A stretch of 16,485 nucleotides of DNA, taken from NCBI GenBank assembly GCA_023416965.1, contig JAEZGJ010000087.1, positions 1 through 16,485 of the forward strand, in the 5' to 3' direction. Every line of letters begins with the position of its first letter. Position 1 is the first letter of the stretch. Both the position numbers and the translations under genes were made by a program. This stretch comes from Pseudomonadota bacterium (GTDB lineage: Bacteria > Pseudomonadota > Alphaproteobacteria > Rhizobiales > Phreatobacteraceae). The notes below the pieces were generated by a model. The model was given only the letters and a program-made list of their open reading frames with translations, was not told where the DNA came from and searched no databases. Positions 1-5,967 of the stretch are shown in pieces.

Positions 1-34
1 GATGCAGCAACGGCCCGCCCGCCGTTGCTGCATC
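1..34. repeat. Perfect 13-bp inverted repeat at window edge (possible terminator stem)
   Basis: Bases 1-13 are the exact reverse complement of bases 22-34, with an 8-base G+C-rich loop (14-21). No T-run follows on the plus strand. On the minus strand the sequence after the stem lies outside the window, so it could be the terminator of the methyltransferase-nuclease gene, whose stop is at 177-179, or the terminator of a gene further left. The structure is certain; the role is inferred. Confidence 0.5.
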
Positions 35-176
35 TGCCCAGCGGTGGCAGGGAGGTTCCCTCTCGGACGGAACGAAAAGGGAAAACTCACTGCCCGCGGA
101 ATTGTCTACCCTATTGGAAGTGCACGCTTCTCGCGGTCCCCTAGGGAGGGAACATGAACGGACAGGAAGCGGTGTG

Positions 177-1652
177 TCAGATAAGTTTCCCCTGTTCTTG
201 ACGCTCCGGCTCCCGACGGGGAAGTGAATATGTCGTGCCGCTTGCGCGTATCGGCGGGGCATTGAAGCCATTACCAGCCATAAGCTCTGCGATAGTTCGG
301 ACCTGAATGATTGGGTGTTTACCCCAAGGGGATGTGTAAAACCCCGAATCCGCGGCCTCCTTAATCATGGGTTTTGACGCCGGCTCCAAAGAGATAAGCC
401 AGCCCATAGCCGCCTTCTCTCTTTCGACGGCGCCTCTGAGATCCCGCATATCTCCGGACTTCACTCCCCCGGACTTGACTGAGATGAGAACCTTTTTGTG
501 TTCGCTACCGGTTCCTCCCTCTTGGAAGCTGAGCTGCCCGTCAATTCCGCGGTCTGCACCTTTCTTTTTGGCAGACGCACGAGCTCCGACCAACCCGAGT
601 GCCCAATGTTCGAACTGGTGCCGGTCATCCAAGGCGAGCTGCTTTGCATCCTCATGCGTCGTGGGCTCTCCGATTACCTGGTAATCTTTTCCCGCTGTTC
701 TGGCCGACGCATGCAGCAGCCGATACTTTATCAGCCCGATCGCTAGATGGGTGATGTCGATACCAATCCAATTCCGCTTCATTTTTTCCGCAACGGCGAC
801 TGCCGTTCCACAACCGCAAAATGGGTCAAGAACAACGTCTCCCTCTCTGCTGGAGGCTGCGATCACTCTCTCAAGAAGAGCTTCAGGTTTTTGGGTGGGA
901 TAACCCATTCTTTGGGTTTTGTCCGCAGGTTGAAGAGACGGAATTCGCCAGACGTTGTCGATGGTTTTGTCTTCTTTGAGCCTGTAGATAAGATTTCCCT
1001 CGTCGTCGCGCGCATTTACAATCTTGCCGTCTTTCTTTTTGCGTGCGAGCTGGCGCACCGGTTTTTCCCGCTGTTCCTTTATTTGTTGGAAGTGAAAATT
1101 CGCGTCTTTGTCTTTAACGTAAAAAAGCAGCGTATCAGTAGAGCGAGAGAACAGTTTTTTGCGGCTGTCATGCATTTTGTTGTAATAATGCCAAATAATT
1201 TCATTGCGAAAATTTCTCTGCAAGAAGACGGCGTCCATTAATAGCCGAAGGTGCGCGCTGGCTGTAGAATCGCAATGAAGGTATATGGACCCGGTTGGCT
1301 TCAGAACTCGATGCAACTCAAGGAGACGGGGCGCCATCATTGAGATATATGCCAACATGGGCGATGTACCCAGTATTTTTCGAAAGGCTTCCATGACGTC
1401 TGCCATGTGCCCGCCTGATGAAACGATATCATCATAGGCAAGGGCGGCGGCATCATCCCAATCCCACGTATCTTCAAATGCTTGAATTTGTGCCGCAGCT
1501 TTGCTCCCATCCTGTTCTTCGAACAGCACGTTGTAATCTTTACCGCTCTGAAAAGGCGGATCTAAATATATTAAATCTACGCTTTCATCTTTAATGTGGC
1601 GCTTCAAAACATCAAGGTTGTCGCCATAGAATAAGGTATTCTGAAACGACAC
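177..1652 (-). CDS. DNA methyltransferase (beta class, N6-A/N4-C) fused to an Mrr-like nuclease domain
   Basis: This 491-aa protein should methylate an amino group of adenine or cytosine in DNA and may also cut DNA. Numbered from the GTG at 1652, catalytic motif IV DPPF is at residues 31-34, the GYPTQKP (motif X) region at 250-256 and the SAM-binding DPFCGCGT at 276-283. The order IV-X-I is that of beta-class enzymes, with residues ~180-235 the likely target-recognition part. Residues ~345-470 resemble an Mrr-type PD-(D/E)xK fold: E348, GIDG at 369-372 and SVK at 391-393, where Ser stands in place of the usual acidic residue or Gln. I chose the GTG start because AGGAG lies six bases upstream and the family homology begins there. 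An ATG at 1709 in frame lacks a good ribosome site, and the frame stays open to 2492 without protein-like sequence. The gene is far richer in A+T than the rest of the window (1081-1140 is 35% G+C), pointing to transfer. No separate nuclease or specificity gene is adjacent. Confidence 0.85.
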   Translation of the reverse strand: MSFQNTLFYGDNLDVLKRHIKDESVDLIYLDPPFQSGKDYNVLFEEQDGSKAAAQIQAFEDTWDWDDAAALAYDDIVSSGGHMADVMEAFRKILGTSPMLAYISMMAPRLLELHRVLKPTGSIYLHCDSTASAHLRLLMDAVFLQRNFRNEIIWHYYNKMHDSRKKLFSRSTDTLLFYVKDKDANFHFQQIKEQREKPVRQLARKKKDGKIVNARDDEGNLIYRLKEDKTIDNVWRIPSLQPADKTQRMGYPTQKPEALLERVIAASSREGDVVLDPFCGCGTAVAVAEKMKRNWIGIDITHLAIGLIKYRLLHASARTAGKDYQVIGEPTTHEDAKQLALDDRHQFEHWALGLVGARASAKKKGADRGIDGQLSFQEGGTGSEHKKVLISVKSGGVKSGDMRDLRGAVEREKAAMGWLISLEPASKPMIKEAADSGFYTSPWGKHPIIQVRTIAELMAGNGFNAPPIRASGTTYSLPRREPERQEQGKLI

Positions 1653-1745
1653 GACTCGCTCCTGGGAAGGTTCAGCCCCGACAATGATGCTTTCGCGTCG
1701 GTCCAACATCAAGGTGGCGGAAGGGCATGCTGCGATCTTGGGGTG

Positions 1746-1792
1746 TTCGGATTTTTCCGCGGGAGAGGTTCTCTTCTGCGGGGAAATCCGAA
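1746..1792 (+). other. 22-pair RNA-type hairpin with 3-base loop
   Basis: Bases 1746-1767 pair with 1771-1792 around the loop GTT at all 22 positions if G-U pairs are allowed (18 Watson-Crick, 4 G-U) when read as plus-strand RNA. On the minus strand those four positions become A-C mismatches, so the uninterrupted helix exists only in a plus-strand transcript. It lies just upstream of, and antisense to, the leader of the methyltransferase gene. No T-run follows closely enough to make it a convincing terminator. Function unknown. Confidence 0.5.
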
Positions 1793-1864
1793 TAGCCGAT
1801 CTTTTCCGGGCTGGGCCAGCAGCCCAAACAAGTTGCCGCTCCCCGCTGCTCCAGCGTGGAAAAT

Positions 1865-2035
1865 GGTGCGGGGAGGACTCAAAATCAGCTAATTGCGTCA
1901 AGGTGACACTTTTCCCCGCACCTGTGCCGGGATTGACAGAATTGCTGGATTCTGTGACTTCTCTCGACCGCACCATATTCCCCCTCGGGGGTTTATCCGG
2001 ACTGATATCCCCGCACCTTTCCCGAGGTGCGGGGA
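1865..2035. repeat. Four copies of the 10-mer GGTGCGGGGA in both orientations
   Basis: GGTGCGGGGA occurs at 1865-1874 and 2026-2035, and its reverse complement at 1913-1922 and 2008-2017. Two of the copies form the terminator arms. The shorter core GCGGGGA/TCCCCGC also occurs at 1778-1784 and 1840-1846. The copies could be binding sites for a protein controlling the methyltransferase gene, or alternative pairing partners in one RNA. The repeats are seen directly; both roles are inference. Confidence 0.6.
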
Positions 2036-2047
2036 TCGGTTTTTTTT
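2007..2047 (+). terminator. Rho-independent terminator, plus strand
   Basis: A perfect 12-bp G+C-rich stem (2007-2018 with 2025-2036) with a 6-base loop is followed by eight consecutive T residues (2040-2047). On the minus strand no T-run follows, so it acts on plus-strand transcripts. No protein gene or tRNA is recognisable upstream on that strand within the window. It therefore ends either an unrecognised small RNA or transcription antisense to the methyltransferase gene. Confidence 0.85.
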
Positions 2048-2248
2048 GGGGCCCGATTCGGCGCTTGGTGTCCTCCTGCTGCCGACAAGCGGCCGCCGCT
2101 CCGCGGCCTTGGTAGCCCGTCCCGGACGCGGCTTTCGCCTCACAAAGTCGCCTCGCCTCCGAACCCGCCGCGACCCCGCGTCCGAAGCCTGGCCGGCGCC
2201 CGCCGGAGGGGATGACCAGCCATCCCTGCGCCCGCCGCAGCGGCGCGG

Positions 2249-2274
2249 GGAACTCGACGCCACGGCCGGTCGTT
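2249..2274 (+). promoter_or_regulatory. EcfG-type general-stress promoter
   Basis: GGAAC (2249-2253) and CGTT (2271-2274) are separated by exactly 17 bases. This matches the published alphaproteobacterial EcfG (sigma-EcfG / PhyR-NepR pathway) consensus GGAAC-N16/17-CGTT. The expected transcript start near 2281 leaves a leader of about 40 bases before the ATG at 2320. No other good match was found ahead of genes in this window. Assignment rests on the motif and position only. Confidence 0.7.
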
Positions 2275-2319
2275 GAACGGGCAGCCGACAGCAGGTCGGT
2301 TTCAGCAAGGGGGACCTCA

Positions 2320-2460
2320 ATGTCTGACGGCAGCGGAATTCTCGGTGTGCTGGTGGGCGCCATGCTCGTCATCTTCGTTGGCGCCGCGGTTCTGGCCGGA
2401 ACCGGCCGGCTCGGCGGAGGCGGCCAGACCTTCACAATCAAGGTTCCGGACGGGCGTTGA
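2320..2460 (+). CDS. Small single-span membrane protein (46 aa), hypothetical
   Basis: The predicted protein has a short polar N-terminus, one hydrophobic segment at about residues 7-27, a glycine-rich stretch (residues ~28-35) and a short tail containing TFTIKV. This layout resembles small uncharacterised inner-membrane proteins common in rhizobia; no biochemical role is known to me. The ATG at 2320 follows an AAGGGGG ribosome site (2307-2313). The frame stays open back to 2212, but that start has no such site and would lie upstream of the EcfG promoter's transcript start. It is the first gene behind that promoter, 45 bases before the next small gene. Confidence 0.7.
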   Translation: MSDGSGILGVLVGAMLVIFVGAAVLAGTGRLGGGGQTFTIKVPDGR

Positions 2461-2505
2461 CCGGGTGAACCGGCGCGCGGAACCCAGAACAATCAGGAGA
2501 ACAAC

Positions 2506-2580
2506 ATGAACGGCATCATCTATCTGGTCGGCCTCGTCGTCGTCGTCATGGCGGTCCTGTCGCTCATCGGCTTGCGGTGA
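2506..2580 (+). CDS. Very small membrane protein (24 aa), hypothetical
   Basis: An ATG at 2506 preceded by AGGAG (2495-2499) opens a 24-codon frame ending TGA at 2578-2580. The product begins MNGIIYLVGL and ends SLIGLR. It is almost entirely hydrophobic and would form one membrane span with a positive end. It sits between the 46-aa gene (45-base gap) and the 294-aa membrane-protein gene (7-base gap), so it is probably translated from the same stress-induced mRNA. Rhizobial genomes carry many such proteins of this pattern; I know of no assigned function. Its length puts it below common gene-calling cut-offs. Confidence 0.65.
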   Translation: MNGIIYLVGLVVVVMAVLSLIGLR

Positions 2581-2587
2581 GGGCGCC

Positions 2588-3472
2588 ATGGCAAGCCTGA
2601 CAACCACCTCAACCGGCCCGCGCCTCCCGTCCGTCGACTGGGCGCCGGTCTTTGCCGGTGCCCTCGGGGCCGCCGCCCTCAGCCTGGTGTTCATCACCTT
2701 CGGGGCGGCCATCGGCCTGACACTGACCTCGCCCTGGCCGGGATCCGGCCTGTCGCTCGTCGCGACCGGCATCTTCATCATGTACTGGACAGCCCTTGTG
2801 CAGATCCTCAGCTTCGCGCTCGGCGGCTATGTGGCGGGGCGCCTGCGTCCGGCAGCAGCCGAGGTCGGTGCGGACGAACGCCAGTTTCGCGACGGTGCCC
2901 ACGGGTTTCTCGTCTGGAGCGTCGGCATCATCATGATGGCTCTCGTCACGGCCTTCGGCGGCGGCGTCGCGGCGCGCTCGGCCAGCACGGTCGCCGCCGG
3001 CGCGGCGACGGGTGTCGGGGCGGCTGCCCAGAACGGGATGGGCCCGGCCACCTATGCCACCGACCTGCTGTTGCGTCCGGGTGCCACGCCCGCCGCGGGT
3101 GGCACGGGTGCAGCGGCCGATGATCCCGCCGTCCGGCAGGAAATCACCCGGCTGTTTTCCTCCGTCGCCACCAACCGCGAGCTGACGGCCCGCGATCGGG
3201 ACTACCTCGTAGCTGTCGTCGAGCGGCGGGCCGGCCTGCCGCCGGCAGAGGCGCAGCAGAGGGTGACGCAGGCTGTGACCGAACTGCGCACCCTGGAGGT
3301 GCGGGCGCGCGAGCAGGCGGATCGTGCCCGCAAGGCGAGCGTCCTCACCGCCTTCACGGTCGCGGCGACGTTCCTGATCGGCCTTGCCGCAGCCTGCGCG
3401 GGCGCTGCCTTCGGCGGTCGACACAGGGACGAGAACACGCCCTTCACGATGTTTGGGCGCACCGTCTGGTAA
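2588..3472 (+). CDS. Four-span integral membrane protein (294 aa), PhnA-like annotation group, function unknown
   Basis: Hydrophobic segments lie at about residues 21-46, 57-85, 105-130 and 250-275. The first begins with a VDWAPVFAGALGAA pattern and the second ends GGYVAGRL. This is the layout of alphaproteobacterial membrane proteins often labelled PhnA-like, a label that does not establish phosphonate metabolism. Residues ~175-248 form a charged, probably helical soluble loop rich in Arg, Glu and Ala between spans three and four. The ATG at 2588 is 7 bases after the 24-aa gene and has GAGGG upstream. It is the last gene of the putative EcfG operon and is followed by a strong palindrome. A role in envelope stress is inferred from the promoter alone. 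Confidence 0.75.
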   Translation: MASLTTTSTGPRLPSVDWAPVFAGALGAAALSLVFITFGAAIGLTLTSPWPGSGLSLVATGIFIMYWTALVQILSFALGGYVAGRLRPAAAEVGADERQFRDGAHGFLVWSVGIIMMALVTAFGGGVAARSASTVAAGAATGVGAAAQNGMGPATYATDLLLRPGATPAAGGTGAAADDPAVRQEITRLFSSVATNRELTARDRDYLVAVVERRAGLPPAEAQQRVTQAVTELRTLEVRAREQADRARKASVLTAFTVAATFLIGLAAACAGAAFGGRHRDENTPFTMFGRTVW

Positions 3473-3491
3473 ACAGTCGTCCATAACGAAA

Positions 3492-3519
3492 GACCCCGGC
3501 GGATGCATCCGCCGGGGTC
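3492..3519. terminator. 28-base perfect palindrome, probable bidirectional terminator
   Basis: Bases 3492-3505 are the exact reverse complement of 3506-3519, giving a 14-bp stem if the centre opens. It lies between the stop of the plus-strand membrane protein (3472) and the stop of the convergent tctA (3536). On the minus strand it is followed by TTTCGTT, a weak U-tract; on the plus strand no T-run follows. Confidence 0.7.
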
Positions 3520-3535
3520 CTCTGCCTCCGGGAGA

Positions 3536-5050
3536 CTAGACGGCCGCCTCTGGCTGCGGCGACGGACGGCGGAATGCCTGTCTGACGGTCGTGTAGAAGG
3601 CCCAGAGCAGGAGCAGGGCGCAGAGCGTCAGAAGCGTCGCGCTGATCGGCCGGTCGAACAGGCTGAGATAGTCGCCGCGGGCCATCAGCATGGCGCGGCG
3701 GAAGTTCTCCTCGATCATCGGGCCGAGCACGAATCCGATGAGGAGGGGAGCCGGCTCGAAGCCCAGCACGCGCATGGCATAGCCGATCAGCCCGAATCCC
3801 AGCGCGAGATAGACGTCGAAGACGCTGTTGTTGACGCTGTAGACGCCGATGCAGATGAGCACGAGGATCGCCGGGTAGAGCAGGTGATAGGGCACGGTGA
3901 GGATGCGCACCCAGAGCCCGATCAGCGGCACGTTGAGGATCACCAGCAGGACGTTGCCGATCCAGAAGCTGGCGACGAGGCCCCAGAAGAGCTGCGGCTG
4001 GCTCGTCATCAGCATGGGGCCGGGCGTAATGCCGTGGATCATCAGCGCGCCGAGCATGAGCGCCATGGTGGCGGCGCCCGGAATGCCCATGGTGAGGGTG
4101 GGGATGAAGGCAGTCTGGGCGGCGGCGTTGTTGGCCGCCTCGGGACCCATGATGCCCTCGACCGCCCCCTTGCCGAAGCGCTCCGGCGTGCGCGAGACCT
4201 TCTTCTCGACGACATAGCTCATGAAGGCGGCGATGGTCTGGCCCGTGCCGGGCAGAGTGCCGAAGAGCGAGCCGATCGTGGCGCCGCGGGCCATGGGCAG
4301 GATGGAACGCTTGAGCTCGCCCGGCTTCGGCAACATGGAGCGGAAGGTGATGGATTTCGGCGGCTGGCGCTGGTTGCCCCGGATCGAGGCGATGATCTCG
4401 GATATCCCGAAGAGGCCCATGGCCAAGGCAATGATGCTGACGCCGTCGAAAAGGTTGTGGAACCCCATGGTGAAGCGGTCGGCACCTGTCTCGAGGTCAG
4501 CGCCGATGCAGCCGATGAGGACGCCGAGCACCACCATGATGATGCCCTTGATGGGCGTGCCCTGGCTGATCGCGCTCGCCGCCAGCAGGCCGAAGAGCAT
4601 GACGGCGAAATAGTCCGCCGCGGCGAAGGCCAGCGCCACCTGGGAGAGCAGGGGTGCAAAGCCCATGAGCAGGACGATGCCGACGCTGCCGCCGACGAAG
4701 GAGGCGAGCGTTGTCATGAACAGCGCCTCGCCGGCGCGTCCCTGCTGCGACATGGGATATCCGTCGAGGCAGGTGACAGCCGCAGAGGGCGTGCCCGGCA
4801 GGTTGAGAAGGATGGAGGCGATGGAGCCGCCATATTCGGCGCCGTAATAGACGCCGGCCAGCATGACGAGGGCGGCCGTGGGCGACAGATAGAAGGTCAC
4901 CGGCAGGAGCATGGAAACGGCGGCGAGGGCGCCAATGCCCGGCAGAACGCCGATGAAGGTGCCGAGGAATACGCCGAGGAAGCAGTAGGCGAGGTTTTCG
5001 GGGGAGAAGGCGGTCTGGAAGCCCAGCGCCATGTTGGACAGCAGATCCAT
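3536..5050 (-). CDS. tctA: Tripartite tricarboxylate transporter large permease subunit, TctA family
   Basis: This 504-aa protein is the large membrane subunit of a TctCBA-type secondary transporter that moves carboxylates such as citrate or other organic acids using an ion gradient. It is rich in membrane spans. It shows the family signatures GVLPGIG (residues 34-40), YGGSIASILLNLPGTPSA (73-90) and DGYP (96-99), plus a second-half pseudo-repeat with GTLPGTGQ and GIPGAATM. The length is typical of TctA. It follows tctB by a single base (tctB TGA at 5054-5052, ATG at 5050), so the two are probably translationally coupled. No TctC periplasmic binding protein is encoded beside them, so the substrate cannot be told from this window. 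Confidence 0.95.
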   Translation of the reverse strand: MDLLSNMALGFQTAFSPENLAYCFLGVFLGTFIGVLPGIGALAAVSMLLPVTFYLSPTAALVMLAGVYYGAEYGGSIASILLNLPGTPSAAVTCLDGYPMSQQGRAGEALFMTTLASFVGGSVGIVLLMGFAPLLSQVALAFAAADYFAVMLFGLLAASAISQGTPIKGIIMVVLGVLIGCIGADLETGADRFTMGFHNLFDGVSIIALAMGLFGISEIIASIRGNQRQPPKSITFRSMLPKPGELKRSILPMARGATIGSLFGTLPGTGQTIAAFMSYVVEKKVSRTPERFGKGAVEGIMGPEAANNAAAQTAFIPTLTMGIPGAATMALMLGALMIHGITPGPMLMTSQPQLFWGLVASFWIGNVLLVILNVPLIGLWVRILTVPYHLLYPAILVLICIGVYSVNNSVFDVYLALGFGLIGYAMRVLGFEPAPLLIGFVLGPMIEENFRRAMLMARGDYLSLFDRPISATLLTLCALLLLWAFYTTVRQAFRRPSPQPEAAV

Positions 5051-5051
5051 G

Positions 5052-5495
5052 TCAGTACCACTTGATGGGCTGCATGGGCATGCCGAGCAGCGTGATGAAC
5101 AGGATGTAGGCCGCCAAGCAGAGGCCGGCGGCGAGCAGCAGGGTCGGCAGGATGCGGGACCTGCGATCGGCGAGGGAGGCGATCACCACGGTGGAGAAGA
5201 TCGCCGGCATCAGGCCGAGGAAATCCATGACGATGGCGAAGGACAGGATCGCGGCGCCGACGCTCACCAGCGGTCGCCACGAGACCTCGGGGACATCGCC
5301 GGGGCGGAAGAAGGACGAAATGCCGATGATCAGCGAAAGGCCGATCATCGCGCCGGAAGCCAGCATGGGGTAGTAGCCCGGGCCCATCGCCGTGCTCGTG
5401 CCGACATTCATCTGCAGCGACCTGACGAGAAACCATACCCCGAGGCCGAAAAGCAGCGCGCCGCCGATGAGGTCACGCAAATCAATTCGCAGCAC
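5052..5495 (-). CDS. tctB: Tripartite tricarboxylate transporter small subunit, TctB family
   Basis: This 147-aa protein with about four hydrophobic segments is the small membrane subunit that pairs with TctA. It has the typical LRDLIGGALLFGLGVWF first span and a MGPGYYPM motif after it, followed by further spans to the C-terminus. I chose the GTG at 5495 because GGGAGGA lies eight bases upstream and the family's first residues start there. The frame stays open to 5609, but the extra residues are not hydrophobic and show no homology. It is first in the tctBA operon. Its upstream region contains a 6-pair hairpin at 5550-5564 and a tandem GGATGAC GGATGAC, possible operator elements. Confidence 0.9.
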   Translation of the reverse strand: MLRIDLRDLIGGALLFGLGVWFLVRSLQMNVGTSTAMGPGYYPMLASGAMIGLSLIIGISSFFRPGDVPEVSWRPLVSVGAAILSFAIVMDFLGLMPAIFSTVVIASLADRRSRILPTLLLAAGLCLAAYILFITLLGMPMQPIKWY

Positions 5496-5967
5496 GTGGA
5501 AATCCTCCCGTGTTCTTGTTGTAATGGTACTGTGATGGGGATCGGATGACGGATGACGCATCCGCTGTCGACGTCTTGATAGGCCATGCGCCGATGCATG
5601 CGCAAGCAAAGGCCAGTCCTGTCGCCCGCCAATGGTGTGGCTTATCGGGCCATATGCTGGATTTCTGTCTGCCTATGGCAGCCTGTGTGGCGTTCTGGTC
5701 GTCAATGTTGGATTTTTCTGCTCCGCCAGAACTTTCGTCAGGTCGGGACATCTGGCGCGACCCGTCGACGCAGGCCGATCACATTGCGCCCCCGGACAGA
5801 CCTGTCGTATCGCTGACCGATAGTGTTGTGTCGTTCGAGACCGGCTGTCTTGCCAACTTCGCATGTCTGGCGCGGAGCCAAGTCCCCTAGGCTCCCGTGA
5901 CGGAAGGCGGCGTCATCGTCGGGACGCCGCCGGACCTCCAGAAGCCGACGGACCGAGGGAGCTTTCC
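5496..5967. other. 472-base divergent intergenic region
   Basis: This spacer separates tctB (minus) from the solute-binding protein gene (plus) and must hold both promoters. No convincing gene is present: the short frames lack ribosome sites and protein-like sequence. Visible elements are a hairpin CGGATG-ACG-CATCCG (5550-5564), an inverted repeat GTTCTGG/CCAGAAC (5692-5698, 5726-5732), an imperfect direct repeat of about 20 bases (around 5653 and 5704), and a 9-pair stem (5906-5914 with 5923-5931) in the leader of the plus-strand gene. None can be assigned to a known regulator from sequence alone. Confidence 0.5.

Larger units (their letters stand above)
1653..2319. other. 667-base gene-poor region with hairpins, repeats, a terminator and a stress promoter
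   Basis: No open frame here looks like a real protein: frames on both strands run through the terminator or lack ribosome sites. It holds a 22-pair hairpin (1746-1792), a 6-pair stem (1808-1813 with 1820-1825), an 8-pair stem (1839-1846 with 1868-1875), a 7-pair stem (1936-1942 with 1949-1955), a 5-base C-run/G-run stem (1980-1991), a terminator (2007-2047) and an EcfG promoter (2249-2274). Composition changes from mixed to very G+C-rich at about 2050, which I take as the right edge of the acquired segment. A minus-strand TTGACG (1901-1896) could be a -35 box for the methyltransferase gene, but I see no good -10. Confidence 0.6.

Noticed and set aside
154..198. 15-codon plus-strand frame with a good AGGGAGGG ribosome site
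   Set aside because: It overlaps the end of the methyltransferase-nuclease gene antisense, has no promoter or conserved feature I can identify, and is too short to support alone.
1860..2050. tRNA or integration (att) site at the edge of the A+T-rich segment
   Set aside because: No T-arm or acceptor-stem pattern is visible on either strand, and no direct repeat was found between the left and right ends of the segment.
1684..2276. Plus-strand frames of 127 and 143 codons (starting 1684 and 1893)
   Set aside because: Both read through the strong terminator at 2007-2047 and have no ribosome site or recognisable content.
1710..2492. N-terminal extension of the methyltransferase-nuclease frame by up to 280 residues
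   Set aside because: The frame is open, but the residues show no protein-like pattern, run through the terminator and the EcfG promoter, and overlap the 46-aa gene on the other strand. The family starts near residue 1 of the GTG at 1652.
3503..5065. 520-residue plus-strand frame opposite tctA
   Set aside because: It is a composition-driven antisense shadow: its residues are nearly all Asp, Glu, Ala, Arg, Gly, and the opposite strand encodes a clear TctA.
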